Below are positions 6,851-10,757 of a stretch of 10,757 nucleotides of DNA, one piece after another. Each line of letters begins with the position of its first letter. Within the stretch, counting starts at the first letter, position 1. The notes under the pieces were generated by a model. The model saw only the letters and a list, made by a program, of their open reading frames with translations. It was not told the DNA's origin and made no database searches. Both the position numbers and the translations under genes were made by a program. This stretch comes from an uncultured bacterium (GTDB lineage: Bacteria; Verrucomicrobiota; Kiritimatiellia; RFP12; UBA1067): assembly GCA_900547945.1 (NCBI GenBank), contig URIT01000115.1, positions 1 through 10,757 of the forward strand, read 5' to 3'.

Positions 6851-6887
6851 ACCATATTCGATTCGCCCGTTGCGCGTCAACGAATCG
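6851..6887 (-). promoter_or_regulatory. Promoter of the glycosidase with overlapping inverted repeat
   Basis: On the minus strand TTGACG (6875-6880) is followed after 18 nt by TATGGT (6851-6856), giving initiation near 6844 and a leader of about 30 nt before the ATG at 6812. A perfect 7-bp inverted repeat, CGATTCG at 6859-6865 and CGAATCG at 6881-6887, with centres 22 bp apart, brackets the -35 and spacer. It would suit binding of a dimeric regulator on one face of the helix. No regulator gene is adjacent. Confidence 0.45.
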
Positions 6888-7026
6888 TCTGCCCGCTTTT
6901 TATGAAAGAAAATGTGGCTTCGCACGGTTCCATGAACCCGGACTCCCCGTTCCGGCATTTACATTAGAAAGAAGGGCGGCGTGGATGCACGCCCTCGGAA
7001 ACGGACGCAACAGGAGAGAAAGTAAC
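6888..7026 (+). promoter_or_regulatory. Upstream region and RBS of the antiporter gene
   Basis: This is the antiporter side of the divergent gap. A possible -10, TACATT (6960-6965), has no convincing -35 at the proper distance. AGGAGAG (7012-7018) lies 8 nt before the ATG at 7027 and fixes that start. A short frame starting at 6985 runs in phase into the antiporter but has no ribosome binding site and no family likeness, so I see no separate leader peptide. Confidence 0.4.
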
Positions 7027-8013
7027 ATGTACATGGACATTCCGCTGTGCCTTGCCCTGCTTTTCGTGGCCGGCGGCCTCTGGCTGCTGACCTGGGGCGC
7101 CAACCGGTTCGTGGACGGCTCGGCCGCCGTCGCAAAGGCGCTCGGCGTCTCGCCGTTCGTCATCGGCATGGTCGTGATCGGCTTCGGGACGTCCGCGCCG
7201 GAACTCGCCGTCTCGGCCCTTTCGGGCTTCATGGGGCACGCCAACCTCTCGCTCGGCAACGCCTACGGCTCCAACATCTTCAACATCGCGATCGTCCTGG
7301 GCGTCGCGGCGCTCATCCGGCCCATCCGCGTCCGCCCCGCGATCATCGCCTTCGCCGTCCCCCTTCTCGTCGGCGTCTCGTTCCTCTCCTGCCTGCTCGT
7401 CCGCGCGGGCGGGACGTTCTCGCGCCTGGACGGCCTGCTTTCGCTCGGCGCCTTCGCGGTTCTCCTTCCGGCCTACTGCTGGTTCGACCGGCGCAGCCAG
7501 CCGACGGGCGCCGTCGCGGAGGCGGACGCGCCGGCGGACGTGCGGCACCCGTGGGCGATGTTGGTCATCGGGCTTGCCGTCCTCGTCGCCTCCTCGCACC
7601 TCCTCGTCTGGGGCGCCATCGACCTGGCGCGCGCGATGGGCGTCTCCGAACTCTTCATCGGCCTGACCGTGGTGGCGGCGGGCACGTCGCTGCCGGAACT
7701 CGCCTCCGCCGTCGTCTCGGCGCGGAAGGGACAGCACGAGTTCGTGCTTGGCAACATCATCGGCTCGAACTTCTTCAACGCGCTCGTGGTCGTGGGCGTG
7801 AGCGGCACGATCAGCCCGTTCCGCGACGTCTCCCCCGCCATCCTCACGCGCGACCTCGGCGTGATGGTCGCGCTCTCGCTCTCCATCGGTCTCTTCGGGC
7901 TGAACCTGCGCCGACCGAGGGAGGACGGCAAGATCTCGCGCCTGGAGGCGGGCCTCTGGATCGTGTCGTTCTTCGCCTACCTCCTCGTGACGGTCGCGCA
8001 GGAACGCGCCTAA
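7027..8013 (+). CDS. CaCA-family Na+/Ca2+ antiporter (YrbG-like)
   Basis: A 328-residue integral membrane exchanger; the length matches E. coli YrbG. It shows the duplicated alpha-repeat structure of the cation/Ca2+ antiporters. Repeat 1 has GFGTSAPELAVSA (52-64, key Glu59) and GNAYGSNIFN (77-86). Repeat 2 has AAGTSLPELASAV (217-229, key Glu224) and GNIIGSNFFN (242-251). Both ion-binding Glu and both Asn residues are intact. About ten membrane helices are visible, with a polar cytoplasmic loop around 154-175. Family members exchange Ca2+ for Na+ or H+ at the inner membrane. The frame is open far upstream, but that part is antisense to the glycosidase. The ATG at 7027 has a good ribosome binding site, and a second ATG lies two codons later. 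It is transcribed alone, divergent from the glycosidase and convergent with the hydrolase. Confidence 0.93.
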   Translation: MYMDIPLCLALLFVAGGLWLLTWGANRFVDGSAAVAKALGVSPFVIGMVVIGFGTSAPELAVSALSGFMGHANLSLGNAYGSNIFNIAIVLGVAALIRPIRVRPAIIAFAVPLLVGVSFLSCLLVRAGGTFSRLDGLLSLGAFAVLLPAYCWFDRRSQPTGAVAEADAPADVRHPWAMLVIGLAVLVASSHLLVWGAIDLARAMGVSELFIGLTVVAAGTSLPELASAVVSARKGQHEFVLGNIIGSNFFNALVVVGVSGTISPFRDVSPAILTRDLGVMVALSLSIGLFGLNLRRPREDGKISRLEAGLWIVSFFAYLLVTVAQERA

Positions 8014-8028
8014 GGCCGCACGCCGGGC

Positions 8029-8112
8029 CGCGTCGGGGCCGTTCGGACGCCCCGTGTCGGGGCCCGTTCGGACGCCCCGCGTCGGGGCCCGTTCGGACGC
8101 CCCGCGTCGGGG
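8029..8112. repeat. 25-bp tandem repeat between convergent genes
   Basis: Three tandem copies, 8029-8052 (24 bp, one C missing), 8053-8077 (one base different) and 8078-8102, are followed by ten bases of a fourth (8103-8112). Each copy folds: GGGGC and GCCCC enclose an inner CCG-TT-CGG stem, and neighbouring copies can pair across their junction. The array starts 16 nt after the antiporter stop and reads through the open frame of the convergent hydrolase gene. It could end or stabilise transcripts of both genes. As 25 is not a multiple of three, copy-number change would shift the hydrolase frame. It is unrelated in sequence to the repeats at 352-553. Confidence 0.85.
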
Positions 8113-8232
8113 CGGAACGGTGGTAGGGGCCGACGTCCTCGGCGGCCCGCCCCGTGCGCGGGGTGTCCGACAGCCGAACGTGGGGCCGGGCGGGCGCGCG
8201 GAGGCACGCGGACGCGGAGGGTGGTTTTGTGG

Positions 8233-9348
8233 CTGACGTGCGCGCAGCGCCTCCATCACCGCAAAACCGCGCTTGTCGGGCCAGCTCGTCACGTTGCGCA
8301 GGATGACGACGACGGTGCGCGTCCCGGGATCGAAGCCGACGAACGACGCGCCGCCGTAGATCATGCCCGCGCGGTAGAGGACGCGGCGGCCGGACGGCAG
8401 CACGTGGACGCGCAGGAGGCCGAAGACCGCCTCGTCCGGACAGGACGCGATCTCCCGCTCCCGCAGCTGCGCATCGACAAGAGGCCAGTAGGACGCGAAG
8501 AGCGCCGCGCAGTCGGCGGCGGACGAGAAGAGTCCGCCCGTCGCCCGCAGCGCGTCGCCGAGGCGGTGGTCCGGCACCTCGTGCCTCCTTCTCACCAGCC
8601 ACGGCAAATGCCCCGCACAGGCGCGCGTGAGCCGGTTCGTCTGGTCGCCCGTCGGCTCGTAGGTCGTGTCCGCGAGATGCCGCGGCCCCGTCAGCTCGTC
8701 CCGGAGAACCGCCTCCAGCGGCTTCCCGAGCGCGTCCTCCACCGCCATGCCGAGAAGGCCGAACCCCACGTTGGAGTAGATTTCCCGCCGCGCCCGCACG
8801 GCATGCCGCCACCACGGGCGCCACGCCATCCGCGCGAAGCGTTCCCGCGTGTCGAAGGCCGCGTAGATGTGCGTGCCGAAGAAGCCGCAGCTGAAGGCCA
8901 CGAGCATGTCGAACGGCTCCCAGCGGACAATGAACTCGCGCGGCAGTCCGCTGCGGTTCAGCAGCAGGTCCCGCAGCGTGACCGCGCCGTACTCCGGCGG
9001 CAGGTCCAGCTTCGCATACGCCGTGACGGGGCGGTCGAGGTTCAGCCGCCCCTCGGCGTGCAGGTTCAGGAGGACGGGATGGAGGAAGAACTTCGAGAGG
9101 GAGGCGATGCGGAAGAGCGTGTGCGCCGTCGCCGCGCCCGCACAGGCGAAGGTGGTCCCCTCCGGCGTCACGACCGCCACGGCGCAGCTTTCGTCCTGCG
9201 CGTCGGCGACGTAATAGTCGGCCGTCGCCTGGGCGATCTCCTGCGGCGACGCGGCCCCTGCAAGGCGGTCGTCGATCGTCCGGCAGCCACTCCCGGCGAG
9301 CAGGAGCGCAAGCACGCACAACGCCCCGCCTGTCACCGCCCTAGACAC
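8233..9348 (-). CDS. Beta-lactamase-fold serine hydrolase (class C/peptidase S12 type), exported, no clear 3' end
   Basis: The coordinates cover the recognisable 372 residues. An N-terminal signal (MSRAVTGGALCVLALLLAG) precedes Cys22; the GSGC context is an imperfect lipobox, so a lipoprotein is possible. Active-site motifs of the family are SLSK (Ser83, Lys86), YSN (191-193) and GGLFSSAADCAALF (271-284). The third motif is YRAG (325-328), with Arg where class C relatives have Lys-Thr-Gly or His-x-Gly. Such proteins are beta-lactamases, D-Ala-D-Ala peptidases or esterases; the substrate cannot be named. The start is the GTG at 9348, whose first bases lie in the ketosynthase stop region (8-nt overlap, GTGTCTAG), implying coupled translation. 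A GTG at 9336 is the alternative. After residue 372 the frame continues as Pro/Arg-rich sequence through the tandem repeat and then antisense to the antiporter, with no stop until 6964 (794 codons), so the true end is uncertain. Confidence 0.8.
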
Positions 9349-10567
9349 GCCGGAAGACGAGCGACGTGTTGACGCCGCCGAAGGCGAAGTTGTTCGTCAT
9401 CGCGTACTCGGCGTCGAGCGCGCGCCCCTCGCCGGAGATGTAGTCGAGCTCGGCGCAGTCCGGATCGGGATGGCGCAGGTTGAGCGTGGGCGGGTACCAG
9501 CCCGTCACAAGGGACTTCACGGTGAGCGCGGCCTCGATGGCCCCGCACGCGCCGAGCGTGTGGCCGGCGTAGCTCTTGAGGGAGGAGATCGGGACGGCGC
9601 GGTTGAAGACGGCGCGCGTCGCGGCGGTCTCGGCGATGTCGCCGGCCTTCGTGGCGGTGCCGTGTCCGTTGACGTAGCCGATCGCCGCGCCGTCGATCCC
9701 GGCGTCCGCAAGGGCGCCCCGCAGCGCGGAGGACATCGTCGCGGCGTTCGGGTTCGTGACGTGCGTGCCGTCCGTCGTCTCGGCGAAGCCGGCGAGTTCG
9801 GCGAGGATCGTCGCGCCGCGTGCGCGGGCGTGTTCGTATTCTTCGAGGATGAAGGTTCCGGCGCCGTCGCCGATCACGAGACCGTCGCGGTCCGCGTCGT
9901 AGGGCGCGGGCGTCGTGCGGGGGGCGTCGTTGCGGAGGGAGGTCGCGTAGAGCGTATCGAAGATCGCGACCTGGGTGGCGCTGAACTCCTCCGCGCCGCC
10001 GGCGATCATGACGTCCTGCACGCCCCAGCGGATGAGTTCGGCGGCGCTGCCGAGGGCGAGCGAACCGCTCGTGCAGGCCGTACCCGTCGGGACGAGGCGA
10101 CCGTGCGTCTTGAAGTGGACGGAGAGGTTGCAGGCGGTCGTCTGCGGCATGAGCTTGATGTACGTGCCGCTCGTGATGCCCGCGACCTCCTTCGTCTTGA
10201 GCATCGCGTAGAAGTCGAGAAGCGGGGGGATCGACCCCGAGCAGGATCCGTAGGCGACGCCCGTGCGGCCGTTCTGGAGCGTCGCGTCGTCGAGGCCCGC
10301 CTGGACGAGGGCCTGCTCCGTCGCCGCGAGCGCGTACATCGAGACGACGCCCATCGTGCGCGTCGTCTTGCGCGTCCAGTGCGCGGGCTTCTCGAACGCC
10401 GTCCGGCACCCGAGGCGCGTGTTGAGGCCCCGGTACTCTTCCAGCTCGGGCAGCGCCTGCACGCAGTTCTCGAACGTCCTCAGGCGCGCGAACGCCGCCT
10501 CGACCGAATTTCCAAGCGGGCTGACGATTCCCATGCCCGTGACGACGACTCTTCTTTGACTCTTCAT
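9341..10567 (-). CDS. FabF-like beta-ketoacyl-ACP synthase (possibly of an aryl-polyene-type pathway)
   Basis: A 408-residue condensing enzyme that extends an acyl chain on acyl carrier protein using malonyl-ACP. It has the thiolase fold with complete Cys-His-His chemistry: Cys165 in GTACTSGS, His302 in NGHGTAT, and His336 in KSYAGHTLGACGAIE, plus the late FGGVN loop (396-400). The N-terminus RRVVVTGMGIVSPLG is typical. Length and motifs fit FabF, but segments such as the TRLG region, PAHWTRK, LMPQTTACN, AGGAEE and FDTLYATS look, from memory of the families, more like the ketosynthases of aryl-polyene and related clusters than housekeeping FabF. AAGGA directly abuts the ATG and GAAGG lies 12 nt before it, so initiation is not ideally spaced. 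It is the first gene of a two-gene unit with the hydrolase. No acyl carrier protein, ketoreductase or dehydratase is visible nearby. Confidence 0.9.
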   Translation of the reverse strand: MKSQRRVVVTGMGIVSPLGNSVEAAFARLRTFENCVQALPELEEYRGLNTRLGCRTAFEKPAHWTRKTTRTMGVVSMYALAATEQALVQAGLDDATLQNGRTGVAYGSCSGSIPPLLDFYAMLKTKEVAGITSGTYIKLMPQTTACNLSVHFKTHGRLVPTGTACTSGSLALGSAAELIRWGVQDVMIAGGAEEFSATQVAIFDTLYATSLRNDAPRTTPAPYDADRDGLVIGDGAGTFILEEYEHARARGATILAELAGFAETTDGTHVTNPNAATMSSALRGALADAGIDGAAIGYVNGHGTATKAGDIAETAATRAVFNRAVPISSLKSYAGHTLGACGAIEAALTVKSLVTGWYPPTLNLRHPDPDCAELDYISGEGRALDAEYAMTNNFAFGGVNTSLVFRRV

Positions 10568-10666
10568 TCCTTGAAACGACCTTCTACGAAATTGCCTTTG
10601 CCAGGACGGAGACCGAAGCCGCCGTGATGGCCGGGTCGATGACCTACATATCGCAAACGCAACGCA

Positions 10667-10695
10667 AATATATCAAAAACGGTTGCGGATAGCAA
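10667..10695 (-). promoter_or_regulatory. Sigma70-like promoter of the ketosynthase operon
   Basis: On the minus strand TTGCTA (10690-10695) and TATATT (10667-10672) are separated by exactly 17 nt, matching 4 of 6 and 5 of 6 consensus bases. The block is markedly AT-rich against its surroundings. Initiation near 10660 would give a leader of about 93 nt with no recognisable riboswitch; it contains only a start-stop minimal frame (ATGTAG, minus strand, around 10650). Confidence 0.6.
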
Positions 10696-10715
10696 TCTTA
10701 TCACGTAATGGGTTA

Positions 10716-10733
10716 GTGGGTTGCGCAGCCCAC
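10716..10733. promoter_or_regulatory. 18-bp near-perfect palindrome upstream of the ketosynthase promoter
   Basis: GTGGGTTGCGCAGCCCAC is symmetrical apart from one base pair and is centred on TGCGCA. It lies 20 bp upstream of the -35. It could be an operator or, folded as RNA, the hairpin of a transcript ending beyond the right edge. No T-run follows on either strand, so a classical terminator is less likely. No gene is visible between it and the window end. Confidence 0.35.
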
Positions 10734-10757
10734 CAGTCGAATTGAGGGTGCGCCCGC

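Noticed and set aside
4161..6905. Long plus-strand open frame opposite the glycosidase (914 codons)
   Set aside because: It has the same antisense character, no ribosome binding site and no recognisable motif, while the minus strand shows a signal peptide and glycosidase motifs.
6574..7026. Upstream extension of the antiporter frame
   Set aside because: The extension is antisense to the glycosidase N-terminus and contains no family sequence; the ATG at 7027 has a proper ribosome binding site and begins at the first membrane helix.
8029..8112. CRISPR array or iteron origin in the 25-bp tandem repeats
   Set aside because: Units abut with no spacers, and there is no replication initiator gene or AT-rich unwinding region beside them; intergenic hairpin repeat is the simpler reading.
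9470..10627. Plus-strand open frame opposite the ketosynthase (385 codons)
   Set aside because: It is the antisense shadow of a gene with complete catalytic motifs, and is rich in Arg, Glu and Val with no domain.
10568..10757. Riboswitch or small RNA in the ketosynthase leader
   Set aside because: The leader of about 93 nt shows no conserved aptamer landmark or terminator-antiterminator pair that I can recognise.

Overview
The window is a GC-rich bacterial chromosome segment with long signal-peptide-bearing, cell-surface and carbohydrate-active genes, short sigma70-like promoters in AT-richer gaps, good Shine-Dalgarno sites, and GC-rich dyad repeats between genes. The gene set is an outer-envelope beta-strand-repeat-like protein, a Na/Pi cotransporter with a PhoU-like tail, a PhoBR-type two-component system, a multidomain clan GH-A glycosidase, and a FabF-like ketosynthase resembling those of aryl-polyene-type pathways. 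This fits a Gram-negative member of the PVC group (Verrucomicrobiota/Kiritimatiellota-like). That assignment is an inference from style and content; no marker gene is present.

Layout, left to right. All genes but one are on the minus strand. (i) 1-267: the first 89 residues of a secreted protein that runs off the left edge, with a strong promoter at 301-329. (ii) 352-553: four copies of a dyad repeat (two forward, two inverted) filling the gap behind phoR. (iii) 555-3996: a three-gene phosphate operon, transcribed nptA -> phoB -> phoR, with a 9-nt gap and then an 11-nt overlap. Its promoter region (about 4020-4075) has a good -10, a poor -35 and a 7-bp direct repeat spaced 22 bp, a candidate PhoB-type operator. 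(iv) 4076-6812: a secreted GH5-like glycosidase whose reading frame is broken near its 3' end at a run of eight G (C8 on the plus strand, 4303-4310). (v) 7027-8013, plus strand: a CaCA-family Na+/Ca2+ antiporter, divergent from the glycosidase. (vi) 8029-8112: a 25-bp tandem repeat between the antiporter and the convergent beta-lactamase-like gene. (vii) 9348 down to about 8233: a beta-lactamase-fold serine hydrolase with a signal peptide, whose frame has no stop until deep inside the antiporter gene on the other strand. (viii) 9341-10567: a FabF-like ketosynthase that overlaps the hydrolase start by 8 nt, so the two form an operon driven by a promoter at 10667-10695.

Working together: nptA-phoB-phoR looks like a self-contained phosphate uptake and sensing unit, in which the PhoU-like tail of the transporter could supply the signal that Pst/PhoU gives elsewhere. 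The ketosynthase-hydrolase pair probably belongs to a lipid or polyene pathway whose other genes, if linked, lie outside the window. I see no CRISPR array, tRNA, rRNA, transposase or prophage gene. The most unusual items are the repeat elements and their effect on gene ends: a 25-bp repeat whose copy number sets the reading frame of the hydrolase tail, and a homopolymer frameshift in the glycosidase.
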